From Cannabis sativa (lineage: Eukaryota; Streptophyta; Magnoliopsida; Rosales; Cannabaceae): a stretch of DNA of 64,000 bases. The stretch covers positions 12,426,041 to 12,490,040 of the forward strand of contig NC_083606.1 in NCBI RefSeq assembly GCF_029168945.1, read 5' to 3'. Below the pieces are notes generated by a model that worked only from the letters and a program-made list of their open reading frames with translations, had not been told where the DNA came from and searched no databases. The position numbers and the translations under genes are program-made. Positions 46,866-60,261 of this stretch are shown here, piece after piece; the stretch's first letter is position 1; each line of letters begins with the position of its first letter.

Positions 46866-49800
46866 CTATTCCGGACGGAAGCTAATCAGATTAGGGAGGG
46901 CAACACACTGAAGAATCTTGATTTCAGATGCAGTTACCTTGCAAGACTCCAAGGTTAGTGATCTTAAATTCTTCAGAGGTTTTAAGTGCTGCAACCCCGC
47001 ATTGGTGACGCGAGAATTCGATACGTTTAGAGAGACTAATGTGGTTAACCCTGCAATTCGTAAGAAAGATGAGAAATTTAGCAAGATTACAAAGAAAAAT
47101 AAAAGTAGATATCTAGATGATCACTTGTTCCATCTAACTTAGATTGCACATAGAAAAGGTTGCAGCAGCAGTTATGTTTTAACTGGAAAACCCGAAAGGT
47201 AATACAGCTAAAGCTTGATCACGATTCAAACAAAATAACTTAACTTGTTCAAGTCGGGACTTTCTCATTGTGCAACGAAATTATCACTAAAAGTAAAAAA
47301 GAAAAGGTTGACATTGAATGGAAGCATAATCTTGATATGGGATAAAAGATATACCACTGATGTCAAGTGGTGGGGTGAGTAACCCCATATAGTACTAACA
47401 AGGGCTAAAATCAAAAAGTATACTAGAGAAAACTTTTCTTTTATTTTTTTTGGTGCCCCTTCTCCCAAAATCGATGCATATTATAATCTCAATCAAGACC
47501 TTTACTTCCAATGATTTTAAGAGATGAAGATACCTGAAATCAATTCCAAGGTCTTATTTGTCAAGTGACAGTTTTGTGACAAATTAAGGCGTCTCAGGGA
47601 GACGAGATCTTGGATACTTTTAACACCTGCATCAGTTATTCCTCCACCACATATTTCAAGGGATTGCAGCTTCTTGAAGCCTGTTTAGCACGAAAATATA
47701 TTGGGACAACAAAAGTTAGCATATCATAACAATATGGTTAAGCTAAAAAAAAAAAAAATTCAATTGAAGCCGTTCACTATCATCGAATTTGGAGAACACC
47801 TGCTTATGTACTTAATGGAACCAGAGTTGCACAATCACTAGCAAAGACCATAAATATGGGTGTTTTTCCTGTCTACTCATTAGATCATTGAAAAAGAATA
47901 TGCTAAGCTAATTTTATGAAGTTAGATTTATTCTTCGTTAGCTGCTTCCTAGAAAACTTAGTTAGATCCAAGCAAAGGACTTGTAAATTAACAAGTGAAC
48001 ACTGTACTCCTTGATGTTGGATTATAGTTAAGTTTTAAATTCAGTCTGCAAACAACTTGAACTGAGAAGCTTCCAACATTTGGCGAGTAACTAATGTGCA
48101 TAAAAAATTAAAGTACGAATATATTATGTAAATATATAAAGCGCATTTAATATCCATGCATGTTATGCCAATAGAAAGGATTCTCATGCATGTTATGCCA
48201 ATAGAAAGGACCTCGTCTAATTGACACAAAACCAGAGACATGATCATATGCACTGACTAAACAAAAAGGGATCATTACTGCAATTCATTAACATACATCG
48301 TAAATACTTCATCCCAGAATCTGTGATTCGAGCCCCAAAAAGATCCAGGTGTGTCAATTCAGTAAGATCTGCATTCACAAAGCACCCAATTAATTGACTG
48401 ACATTACTAGCATCAGAAGCCCTGCTTACTCAATATTTTGAATTAGAGGATAAGAATAAAGAAAAGAGTAAAGTCAGGAGACTTAAACTTGGCCTAATTT
48501 TAATCAAGTATAGAGAAAACACCAGTCAGAGAAACAGTGGGTCTAGAGACTCTAAACTTACACTAAAATACTTACTTGTAAGATTTTCAAGTCCTTCGTC
48601 AGTAATTTGGCGTGCATCCAAGTTAAGAGATTTCAGCGTAGTCAATTTCGACAACTTTCTCAAACCACCGTCAGTTACTAATGTGAATGACAGATTCAAA
48701 TTCTCCAGTTTTGTCAAACCTAAAGAGCAAGCAAGAAATTCATAAATCAACAGATGCCTTTCAAACCATATATTCCAAACACATGGGGTCCAATTATCAT
48801 AGCAACAAAATAAATATCAACTAAAATAACAAACTCTCTCAAACAGAGCTTTTGCTCAACATGAACTGTACAAATCAGTACTAGCGTTTCGAGAAAGAAA
48901 TAGAGAAAATTAGAAGCAGAATTCATCAACTGTTATTCCGAGAACACAGTCAAATAAGCTCACAGCTGTCTCTTCACAGTTAGTGACTTTTTGCAGTTCT
49001 CATGTCATAATATTATTTTGAGTATTTGTGGTCAAACCTATTAATAGCATGAATAAATAGAATTCTGACCTGAGAGATAACGAAGCCCATTACTCCCAAC
49101 CTCTGTATCAGACAACTCCAAACCTCGCAAAAGTGTAAGGCCTGAAGAAGGAATCAAGATACTTATGTCGTATTTTGCAAAAACAAGGTATACAAGTCTA
49201 GGTAGATTGTGAAAATCAGGACTAATGGTAGCTCGTAAGGAAACAGGACAGTTAACACTGTAATATCCAAGAAATGACTACAAAATTACATCCCAAGAAC
49301 CTGTTAAGTTTTTATACTCTTAGTACAATAAATGTTACCCCATATTCCCCTTTCACTGCTTGAAGAAAAGCAGCACATCTAAAACACTAATATTTAAATT
49401 GCATGAAAGAAGATACTATTTTTAATCATGAGTGGGAAATGGAGAGGTAAAAAAATACTATACAGAAAACCTGTCAAATTAGCAAGCCCTTTATCAGTTA
49501 TTACACAGGAATCCAGGTTCAAACTCTCCAAACTTGTTAAACCTGCAAGATAAATGCGAAAAAATTACTATATGATCTATCTAGAGAACAATAAAAGTTG
49601 AGTAATTGATTTAAAATGTACATCCGGGATCTGCTTGGGATAATAAACTCTTTTTGCATATAACACAAAATATAATTGAGTTGAAATGGACAAAATATGT
49701 AAAAGTTGATGTAAGAACTTGCCCCATAAATCAATTAATGGAGAAAATTATGCATAAAATGGTCAAATGCTTAGGGGAAAGAGAGGACCTTGAAAATGAT

Positions 49801-52800
49801 CCAAGCAAGCATCCGTGATACCATTGAATCCCAAGCTCAAGACCTTTAAGCTTTTAAGTCCTGCAGGAAAGCGGTTTATTTAGCTAGTTCAAATTACAAA
49901 ACAAGGAAGGCCAGAAAGGAGTTGACGAATACCATGCATTCCTGATACATAGAACCAAAACATGACGCAATCAATCTAATGTCACTTACCAGAAAACTTT
50001 TCACATCCATCATCAGAGAGACTGCATCTGTTCAGATTTAAGTATGCCAGGGCTTCAAGAGCTGCAACAATAAAAAAACAGTTACTTGAAGAATAGTAAC
50101 ATAGAGGAAGAGCATATATTAATTAATAGCTTATTTGCACGATCAGAAAGACCACACAGTTGCTAGAATAATTTTAACAATGCAACTTCTATAAAATTCA
50201 AACCACCAGTTATTTCAGAGAGCTATCCTATGACTAGTGGTCAAATATGAATTTGGGCATAGACACGAACGCAGAGAGAGGTAGGTATATAAAGGAAAGG
50301 GAACTAATTGTCCTAATGTATTTCTCTATATATCAATTAAAATTTTTGTTAGGCATACAGAAGTGAATAATATTTAGTAAACAAGAACTAGACTATGCTA
50401 CAATTCTTTTCTCAAATGCAATACTCTGGGATAAATATGCATATTTCTGAAGTGTGGAATAAGTACAAAGCCTACAAAACAGAACAATGAATGAAGAGAA
50501 GAGACATATTATTTATGTTTAAATTTCCACTGGGAAAACATGTATCTTTTTCGCTCAAAGAAGAAAAACTCCTGCTTCATAATCATGAACTGCATGACAC
50601 AGCATATACTAGAAGTTAAACTTAATAGATATTCACATTAGGTTATCCTGAAGTTATAGGACAAGTTAAATTTTAAATCCCAAAATATCAAAGGAGAAGC
50701 AGACCTGAAATAGAATCCAAACAAGCAGCAGTTACTTTGCATCCCTCCAAGTTTAACATATTAAGCTTGCACAAACCTGAAAAGCACAAATGAAGATCCA
50801 GCAATTATAGCCTGGTGGAATAAAAAGAGAGCTACAGGATACAGGTTGGACAAACAACTAATCCTGCATCTGCAACCACAGCAAGCTTTTTAACCCAGTA
50901 AATAATGACCTTAAATATAATAAGGACCACTTCTTTAATTGGTGAACTTTTCAAAGAAGATTTAGATACTGGGAAAAGTTTCTTCATTGCTCTGAGCCTC
51001 AATTAAGAAACCATTATTAGGTTCTCCTCTACTTTAGTTTATATTTTTCATAGGCACAGTGGTAGAATCAAATTTTAATCCCAAATGTCCCTATGGCGCA
51101 TGTGGTGTACATGTGTGTCTAATTGGCATAGGCGGAAATAATATATATGATGATTTCACATTTCATTTTGAAAATTAAAGAGAAAAAAAGCTCTTTGGAA
51201 ATCACTGTTATTGAACTAAAGAAGTCTACTTCTTCTAAACATGAAGTCCAAGAATTCTTACTGTCAGCAACAGAAGCACAGGAATCAACAAATTGAAATT
51301 ACCTATTAAGTATGAAATTCCAAGATCAGTTACACTGGTGTTGGACATTTGTAGCTCTTTTAAGCTGGTAAGCCCTGAAATTAGACAAGAAAAAAAAGAT
51401 AAAAAACACTGCCGAATCAGCAGTGTAGTTCTGCCATTTTAAACAATGGAAAAAAAAAAAATAATAAAAAAATAAAAAAAAGCATACGGACAAGGTCCAT
51501 TTTATTATGTCACAAATACCTGAGAGAGCTTGGAGGTCTGAATCTACTATGCATTTGCAGCATCTGATGTTAAGAGACCTGAGCTTCAATAACCCTGTGA
51601 AGTGAAAGTAATTATAGTGATCTTAAACGAATCAAAAGGGAGAAAGTAGCTCAATGTTATCCTTCTGTTGACAATATTTTATCCTCTACCCTTAAAAGAG
51701 TTTAAGAAATCGCAAAGCTCTGTCCTATTTTCCTTGCTTATTTCATAAACTACGCCCAATTTAAACCAGTGTATATGGACCTGTGAATTAAGCAATTAAG
51801 GAAAATGGACAAGATATGGTATGACCCCAAACTTCAGCTTGAGTTGTTAAGAAACCATAAGATAATTTGTAAATCCTAAAGAATAGATACGACAAGAAGA
51901 TACATAGTTCAATAACAAAAATATGAAGTTTAAATAAATAAGTTAATTAGCATTCAGCACAAACCTTTAAGATGAATAAATCCACCATGAATGTCAGGAC
52001 ATCTCTCCAAATCCAGCTTTTCCAAGTTAACTAAACTCGAGAAGGCACGCATGCCTTCAGCAGTTACTGCAGTGCTCTTTTTAAAACTCAAAGAGGTCAG
52101 TTTTGAGAATCCTACAGAACAAGGTTATTGCATGCATTCATTAGGAACTGTTTAAGTTATTCCTTTTTAATATATATAAAAAAATATTAAATAACTTTAA
52201 GTAACAGATGGGGGGCACTAGACATGGAGGTGATAAGACATAGTTGAAATTGCAAATGGAGAAAGAAATATAGAATCTTACCACCAATGTGGTTAAGCCC
52301 ATATTCTGAAAAGTTATGACAGCAATTCAAAGTCAACTCTTGGAGGTCTGTGCATTGTTTGAGAGAAGCCAATCCAGTATAAGTCACATTAGAATCAGAG
52401 AGATCAAGGGTAAGTAAAGATGATCCTTGTGAAGAGACAACATCCATCCAACTATCCTTCACACCAGGATATTCATCCAAACAAATATCCTGCCAATATA
52501 AGGTGAAAAACCAAGTTAATAAGCACCTTTACTCTCACAATAATGATTAACAAAAAGCCATTACTACATTAATCAACTCATCCTAAGGAAATATCACCTG
52601 AAGAGCACAATCTCTGAAAGCTTCGACGGAAACATCGGTAAGACAATTGGAACATACCAAATCATTAAATATTAGCTGACTAACATCTCTAGGCAGCATT
52701 GAAAATGAACTGTGCATGTCAATGTCCTGTTACAATGAGCCAGAATAAGATAAGGCAGATAAAATCGTATGCTTTTCTACTTGAAAAAGACATAGTAATA

Positions 52801-53012
52801 AAGTAGACAATGACCTGACGTATTTTTTGTACGCATAGTTCCAATAAAGATGGACAATTGTCTCCTCCTGTCTGACCATCTACAACAGGTCTAGAAAATG
52901 AAGTTGTCAGCCATTTTGAACTGCTACTCTTACAATATCTAGACGACACTTCATGAGGCACGGTATCTTCCATGACTGGTTGGTCTCTCTTCCTTGAACA
53001 AATTCCTCCCAT
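46866..53012 (-). CDS. Leucine-rich-repeat protein (At1g15740-like), 578 aa, 15 exons
   Basis: Exons, 5' to 3': 53012–52815, 52726–52598, 52489–52282, 52111–51965, 51594–51520, 51374–51303, 50776–50705, 50061–49990, 49860–49789, 49542–49471, 49141–49070, 48719–48576, 48368–48297, 47680–47534, 47050–46866. They sum to 1,737 nt in phase. The start MGGICSRKR fits N-myristoylation (G2, S6) with a nearby cysteine. From about residue 110 to the end there are tandem ~24-residue LRRs of the cysteine-containing type (LxxLxLxxCxxITDxGLxxL). Seven exons are exactly 72 nt, one repeat each, always cut at the same phase. No F-box, kinase or membrane segment is seen. I recall a close Arabidopsis protein of about 585 aa with the same start and end; its function is not established. 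Confidence 0.94.
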
Positions 53013-54000
53013 AATTCAACAATATGATAAAATGTTATTAATAAATGTTATGAAATGTGAAGATGCATGACATTACGGCCCATCCCAGAACAAAATACAG
53101 CCCATGTCAACACCCTCCATCCTAAATGACAGAAAAAGACAAGAAATTATAAGATATTTGGAAATTTTGGAGGAGCATGAATGATCAACACAAATGGCTA
53201 AGTAAAAACATGTACAAAGAAAACTAAACTACTAATCACACATAAGTGTAAAAGACCGATACAAAAATGCAGACTACTCCAAAAAAAAAGAAAAAAATCA
53301 ACGCCAATAAGATAAAAGGAGTCTTATAATACTTACCAATACACACAGACCAACAAGGAAAATACCCGATTCTTTATCTAAAGCAAATAGAGACTCAGAA
53401 AGCTAAGCTGATGATAAGAGAAATCGAAAAATACACCATCAAATAGTCAAAAAGATTCTTTATAAGAAAGAAATCAAACGCAAATCCATAAAATAATATT
53501 GTGTTATAATAAAAAACACTGTAAAACTAAAAGCGACGAATAATAATAATAATAAAGGTATTATCATCAACATAATATCTGCCAATAAATAACATATGAG
53601 TCTGAATTTGATAGTGATCATCAAAAAAAAAATGAAGAAATCCCACAATTCCCGTTCCCTTACTATTTGAATTTTCATCCATATTTTCTCAGCAAACAAA
53701 CAGATTCTAAGACAACTTTTACACACTTACTCAAGAAACAATAAACATAAAACCAAAAGATAAAAACAGAGCTCTCACCACCACCTGGCCGTAGTTGAGA
53801 CGGAGAGAGATAGAGAGATGGGGTTGAGGTTGGATAGTAAGTAGGAGAGAGAGAGAGGAGAAAGAGAGAGGGGAAGAATAGTGAAAGAGTGAGGAGTTTT
53901 CTTTCTCTTCATCTCTGTTTCAGAGTGACGAGTTAACCTGATTGTGACACGTGGCGCATAGACCGGGCTTACGTCAACAGAGTGCAATTACTTTATTGAT
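53013..54000 (-). promoter_or_regulatory. LRR gene leader and promoter region
   Basis: Upstream of the LRR start on the minus strand. 53801–53880 is GA-rich (CT-rich on the coding strand), as in many plant leaders. A leader intron between about 53775 and 53030 is likely but not proven. No other gene is visible. Confidence 0.4.
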
Positions 54001-54923
54001 TAAATAATTATGAAAATTTGTATATTGAATGTAAAATAAGTGTAGTAATAATAATAATGAAAATTGCTAAAGGCTAGTGTCTAACATTATTATTTGGTGT
54101 AATTTAATATTGAGTTTTATTTATTTTATTTTAATAAATATTATAAAAAATTAGTTATTAATTATATAATACTTCGTCGAGATGTTCGACATTATGAATA
54201 TCTCGTAGCAATACTCAATAATAATAAAAGAAATCACTCATATATTATTTTTTTTAATTTTTGTTTTTTTAATTTTACAGTTTAGATTGATACGTGATTA
54301 TTCGTGTATTTTCGTTTAAAAAAAATTACTTTAAAATATAAAAATAATAAAATCCTTAATAATAATAAATTATTTAAATAATATTTTTATATTATAAATT
54401 ATTATAAATTTACTAAAAATATACAAATGACATATATTATTATATAAAAATTAAAACTAAAACTATCTCAATATTTCAATTTTGAACAAATATTTTTTAC
54501 TGCACCATAATTATTAGTGTTTACACGTCTCTTCATCCAAATTCAAATCCCCTCCTCCAATATCAAAAATAAAATAAATAATAATTATTATAATTCTGAA
54601 TAAAATACCTAATAATTATAATTATTATCATTAATAAGAAGAATAGATTGAGTAGTACTAATGGGTCCCACAACAGACATCCATTTCAGCCGCCTACTTT
54701 CCGGCGCCAAAAGTTGTTTTATCCATTGCCACTTGCATTGCCATTTGGCTATGCCGAACGGCAAAAAAAACTTCGTATATGTGACAAACTTTATACTAGT
54801 GGGGTTTATTTTCCAAAAATATAAAAATTAATGATAAAAAAAATTAGAATGAATCATATTCAATATAATCCATTTAATCCAAACTTGTCAATTTCGATGA
54901 ATTGGTCTTTTTTATTTGTTTCT
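54001..54923. other. AT-rich intergenic DNA
   Basis: No gene. A fragment near 54060–54240 (gctaaaggctagtgtctaac, then a right part with 'gacattatgaatatctcg') may be another relative of the MULE-like family. The rest is low-complexity A/T. Confidence 0.5.
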
Positions 54924-54926
54924 TTA

Positions 54927-55338
54927 GGATGTATTTGGAAGTAACTATGTAATTATTAGGTAATATAATTACTAGGGTAGTAATTACACAGTTTAGTAAT
55001 TACACTATATTTTAAAATGCAAGGTGTGTTTGAATATAAGATGGTAATTACATATGAATTCCTAATATCTTGTTTGGCAAAATAGTTAGTAATTAAATAG
55101 AAAAATAATATTTTTTAGTAGCTAATGTTTAATATGAAAAGTTTTTAGTAATTACACAGTGTAATTACATTTAATTCTCATGGGGACCAAAAGAATTGGA
55201 GAGTGTAATTGGAACCCCTCAATTACTTCCAATTACACAGTTACAGTGTAATTACATGGTCAGACAAACATGCCAAATTATGTAATTACATCTAATTACA
55301 CACAAATCCAATTACATTGTGGCTTTCCAAACGCACCC
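54927..55338. mobile_element. Tourist-like (PIF/Harbinger) MITE, 412 bp
   Basis: Ends GGATGTATTTGGAAG and, inverted, GGGTGCGTTTGGAAAG, with TTA on both sides (54924–54926 and 55339–55341). A TTA duplication and GGG(T)GTTTGG-like ends are marks of Tourist MITEs. The interior is built of repeated 'gtaattaca' motifs in both orientations. Confidence 0.8.
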
Positions 55339-55734
55339 TTAAATAAAATTTCATTTATTGAGTGTGGATGAAATCCTTGATGAGATGAAAAAGATTGGAA
55401 TAGGGGTTGTAGTGAAGGATTACAAAGGGGAAGTTGTTGCTAGTTTGTCATTTTTTAATGGCAAACTTTCCCCTATTTATGCTGAAACTGAGGGTTTTAA
55501 TTGAGCTTTTAATTAATATATTATGGTAGATTTTCTTTTGGTTTTAGTGAAAACTCATTATAAAGTTCCTGTAAATAAAGTTATGCATAGGTGGAGACAA
55601 ATCCTCATTTTTTTTGATTTGAAATACTCCTGTTTTTAAATTTTCTAATGTCTCTGTATCACATGTATACATTTTTTTTTTTAAACATCACATATATACA
55701 TGTGAATTACGGATACATAAGGCACAATTTTTTG

Positions 55735-55990
55735 TAAAATATTTACATTTTTACGTTCAAAGAATGTTTTTTTACATTTTTACGGTTTTTCAAAAAATAA
55801 CACGAAAATAACATAAAATCAACAAGAAAACAACATAAAAGTAACATCAAAATAATAACAAAAAATAACATACATATAACAAAAAATTAACAACAAATGA
55901 ACAAAATTTCAACATAAAAAGACCGTAGTTTATGTAAATAAAATCAAAAAAATCGTAAAAATGTTTAAAATTCCGTGAAACCGTATTTTT
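55735..55990. repeat. Array of 'aacataaaa' short units
   Basis: Degenerate tandem units of about 10–12 bp (aacacgaaa, aacataaaatc, aacaagaaaac and so on) with 'ttttacggttttt' on the left and 'aaaaatcgtaaaaatg' on the right. The ends pair with each other. It is related to 10780–11060 and 34110–34310. Confidence 0.6.
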
Positions 55991-56089
55991 GTTGTTTTTG
56001 TGCATTTGTGAAATTAATCCTTTTTTTATATGAAAAAATTTATGTTTTTATATATATTGGTAAAAATTTAAAATATAATATTTTAAAAA

Positions 56090-56307
56090 CATGGACGGGT
56101 TAATGTGGGGGTTATAGCTCCCACTAATAAAAATATTACCTTTTAAAAAATTAAATTTAAATTTATTAATTTGATAGTTATAGATTAAAATAGTGGAAAA
56201 GCCCTCACAAAATTAAATAAATCTAGTAAGAATAATTATAATGTATGTATAAATATTTTTTAATAATAAAAAGCCCCCACAAAGAAATAGTTATGGGTCC
56301 GTCACTG
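56090..56307. mobile_element. Non-autonomous hAT, 218 bp
   Basis: Same family as 9074–9572 without the LINE insertion. The left end CATGGACGGGT has drifted; the right end, inverted, reads CAGTGACGGACCCA. The flanking 8 bp are only partly alike. Confidence 0.7.
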
Positions 56308-57597
56308 TATTAAGAATATAATTAACCATTTTTTCTTAATAAATATAAAATGTAGCATCTTAAAATATAAAGTAGGTATTCGCTTTAGAAGATAATTATA
56401 TTTTTAATAAAAATAGTAAAAATAAAAAATGATTTTAAAAAATAAATTTGGAGTCTTTTTGTTAAAAGATTTTTTGAACCTGCGTGGGGGACCTTCTGCG
56501 TGGGCCCTGGTGTCCTACTCTTGAGCCGGCCCTACATGTATCTACAGATATTGATGTGTTAGTGCATAGATTAGCTAAAAGAGCATTAAGACAAGAGTGA
56601 GAGGTTGTTTGGAATGGTTGTATTCCAAACTGTTTTATATTGTAAGTTGTACTATTTGTTTTCTATCTAATGAAGTTACAATATATTTTTTAAAAAAAAA
56701 AAAAAATCATTCATCTCTCCTTCATGGTTAAGCAGCACCAGCGTCAATTCCTTTTTATTGTGGAGACCAAACTTGTAGTAGGCTCTAGTTCTGCCTTTTG
56801 TAATAGGTTATCTTTAAATAATGCATTTGACCTAAGAATGGTTTAGGCTAAACGGAATGATTACTTTTATTTTGGAAAGGTAATGTTGATATAAATATTA
56901 ATACTTACTTCTTTAGTTTTATAGATTGGTTTGTAACTTTTAATGATAATATTAAACGACGTATTTCTTATTTTATGATTCTCCTTATAGTATTAATAAG
57001 GCTAATATTTGGACTTTACTTAATCGTTTATAAAATGTTGTTCCTCATATATCGTGGTTAATCATTGGTGATTTAATGATTATATCTCTTTAGACGATAT
57101 GCTTAGAAGCAGCAGTCCCCCATATTATGCTATGTCAAATTTTCACAGCAATCCCCCTTCTTATGCTATGTCAAATTTTTAAACTTTTATTAATAAGTAT
57201 AATTAGGGATGGGCATCATTTAATTTAATTGAAACGAATAATAAATAGTATTTTATAAGTGCGGAACATGAATAATAAATTTTAAAAAAACTTTAAAATA
57301 GAGAAAGAGTTTAGAATATTTAATGTAACTTATTTTTAATTTAATTTTTTAAATATTTAAAAAAAAAATTAATTTTAAAGTATCTGATGTTAAAATAGTG
57401 ATTTAATATTATATATTAAATATTATTTATTGCTAAACAATGACACAAATAAGTATGAAAGCAATGATGGGTAATAATGAAGACTTGGCTAGAAACATTC
57501 TTGGTAAGTTATACAAAACTTCTTAATAGAAATAATGACATCATCCAATTCGGTGGAAAAATACATTTATATAATAAGTTAATATATAGCATTTATT
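56308..57597. other. Repeat-derived AT-rich DNA
   Basis: 56440–56535 ends in GAGCCGGCCCTAC, the kind of end seen in another hAT group (compare 34369). 56590–56706 is the LINE tail. 56707–57597 has no recognisable gene; a few short stretches look like very old retroelement coding sequence, but I cannot name them. Confidence 0.45.
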
Positions 57598-57602
57598 TAT
57601 GA

Positions 57603-57932
57603 GAATTGCTAAAAGGTACTATTACTATTTAACATCCTTGTCGGTATAATTAATTATCGGATCTCATATAATTTAAGAAAATAACTTTTAGAGAATATTA
57701 TTAACCAATTAAGTATCGAATCTCATATAACTTAAGAAAATAACTTTTAGAGAATATTATTAACCAATTAAGTATCGAATCTCATATAACTTAAATATCT
57801 AAGTGTCATATTACTATTAGTGTAATTAAATATTAGATCTAACTTAAGAAAATAACTTTTCGAGAACATTACTAACAAATTATGAGACATCATCTCTAAA
57901 AAATGCCAGACACCACTAGTGTCCAATAATAA
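57603..57932. mobile_element. MULE-like family, second copy
   Basis: Starts 'gagaattgctaaaagg' and ends 'gacaccactagtgtccaataat', aligning with the halves of 33693–34520 outside its hAT insertion. The interior carries a 59-bp tandem duplication. Boundaries are approximate. Confidence 0.6.
57691..57808. repeat. 59-bp tandem duplication
   Basis: The unit starting gagaatattattaacc at 57691 recurs at 57750 with no difference that I can see over the unit. A partial, diverged third copy lies about 110 bp on. The near-identity suggests a recent local duplication inside an older element. Confidence 0.85.
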
Positions 57933-58420
57933 TAATCTTTACTTATACATCTCCATGGAAATCTACACTTTTGGGCTGCTACTTTACTAGTCATTCCATA
58001 TGAAATTTTTGAGTGTCAAAATCAAAGGATTTCAATATGCACAACAAATAAAGCCACCAAAACAAGAAAGTCCTTGAACCAGGTGTGTAAATTGTTCTAA
58101 AATAAATCAATTCACCATAGCAAATACAAGAAGGCAATAACTTCCATTCTTTATCATTTACTGTACTTTCAAGTTTATGTCTTGGGAACCTAAAGCACAC
58201 CTGACCTATGGCATTCAAAATGAGATATACAACTATGCTAGGAACTAAGAAGGATCACTTACAAAGAAATCTGAATTAGATTAAAGTTTTTATATATGAG
58301 AATGAAAGAAACGGAAAAAAATAAAAGTAAGAAAGAGAAGCAATAATCAATTAAATATAAGAATATAATACAAAACTCAAACTCAACACAGCTTGGGATG
58401 GGCATAAACATGAACATGCA
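57933..58420 (-). other. TIP1 3' UTR and spacer
   Basis: Downstream of the TIP1 stop on the minus strand. Contains the probable 3' UTR (to perhaps 57960). No other gene. Confidence 0.5.
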
Positions 58421-60207
58421 TCATGAAGCTGTGACAGATCTAGATGTGTTTCGTCCAAGTCCAAGACCAAGGCCGAGACCTAATGGGACGTTGCCGGTTT
58501 CCGGATTCCCATGGTTATTGTGGTTGCAGTGTGAAGAATGAACATGACCTTGGTGAGCATTTGTAGCTTGGGTATTCATATTAATGGCAACATGACCACA
58601 GCCACTTGTGTGATTACTACTATGTGAATGAGCATCCCCGTTTTGCAAATTAGCAGTCCTCTGCAAGTGCATCATTCCGATACCCTCAGCATCTGATGAT
58701 GATTGTTCTATGTACTGTACATCTTCGTTGTAGCCATTGATCAAGAAATCCGAACAATTTTTCCTGATTCCATGATCATAAGGGTTTCTGAACCGATCAC
58801 CAGGGCCTTTAAGGTAGCTGTAACGCATTGCATTTGCCATTTCGTTTGTTGTAATATTTCGAGAAATCTGTATTACCAATAGAAGAAATATCTGAATAAT
58901 GAACCCATCTTGCAAGAAAGTAACTCGGGGGAGAATCTAATAAAGAATGAAGCAGATTTACCTGAGAGGCTTGTACAACAGTCAAAACAGCCACCCCGAA
59001 GAAAAGGAAAAAATCCACAATCAAAAATGACATCACACCAGCATGAATAGTAGCGACATGACTAATCCAAGCTCCAAAAGTGGATGGAGCAAGCGGATCA
59101 CTCAAAATTCCTACAGGCAACAAAATAATTTGTAAGATTAACAGAAATGCATCCACACAACTACGGCACCTGGAAAAATTTCAACAGGTAGCTGATGGTG
59201 GTTGGTCAATAAGAACTTACTTGAAAGGGCTACTGCTCCAGTAATCAACATAGCCGAAACTTCTAAAGCAAGAAAAATAAAGAACTCCCATTTGTTTTTC
59301 TGCATCAGATGTTAAAAGTAAAATTATATATATATATATATATAAATAAATAACAGATTAGAAGCACAATAACATAATCCCTCATCGTTAAATCTTCAGC
59401 ATGCAACAAAGCATGGAAATTGATACATCATTTTCATATTAGCAGAGAATATGAAGCAGCAAAAATGGAGCAGCAGGCCAACAAAGATCGTTCCAGCTTA
59501 ATCCGACCATGGATTTACAATGGAGTTTTCTTCCAACCAGGATGGAAGTGATATATAGGATCATCACTAGTATTTTCCCAACTTTGCATGGCAAAGTGTA
59601 TGCTTGTTTTTTTTTATAAGCCAATATGGCACAATGAAAAGGGTTTTACTAGTATAATAGTTTTTCTGCAGATAAAGAAACAGTCGATGCATAGATACAC
59701 AAAATTGAATAATATATCAACGTCAACCCACCTTGCCAATGCAATTGGAGACCCAAGGGCAATGATGATCAAATTGTTCAACACAGCGATCACAAGTAGA
59801 ACAATGCTTTGCACGAAGTGGCCTGACAATCTAATAAAAAAGCAAAAATGTAGCATATTAGATGAAGATTTGAAGAGAAAAGCATAAGATGGTCACAAAA
59901 ATGCTAAAAGAAAATTGTTAAACAGCACCTTGCATGTTGCACAAAGCTGAGACCAATTCCCAGCTAGCAGAACAGCATTATTTTCAATCGTCAAAAGAGG
60001 CGCCTAATAGAATGAATCCAATATCCACAAACTCAATCAATAAATCATAAATTAAAACATCTTACATTTGGAAGAAATAAAATACTTGTCCGGAATTAAC
60101 TACTTGAGTGGTCAAGGAAGAGCATAATAAAGTGATGCATGGATCAAACAATGATCTAAAAGAATCTAAAAGAACATGATATAGAAAAAATAAATAAATA
60201 AATAAAT

Positions 60208-60261
<54 letters not shown>

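Larger units (their letters stand above)
55380..56706 (+). mobile_element. LINE 3' end with broken RNase H, split by insertions
   Basis: 55398–55500 reads GIGVVVKDYKGEVVASL and continues to AETEG, matching the start of the RNase H-like domain of plant L1-type elements. It ends in a TGA near 55502. The end of the same domain (HRLAKRALRQE) appears at about 56555–56600, followed by a 3' UTR and an A tract at 56691–56706. Between them lie other repeats, including the hAT at 56090–56307. Confidence 0.65.

Noticed and set aside
55735..55990. A CRISPR-like or satellite array.
   Set aside because: The units are degenerate, A-rich and have no spacers. It is a low-order repeat within a transposon-derived segment of a plant genome.
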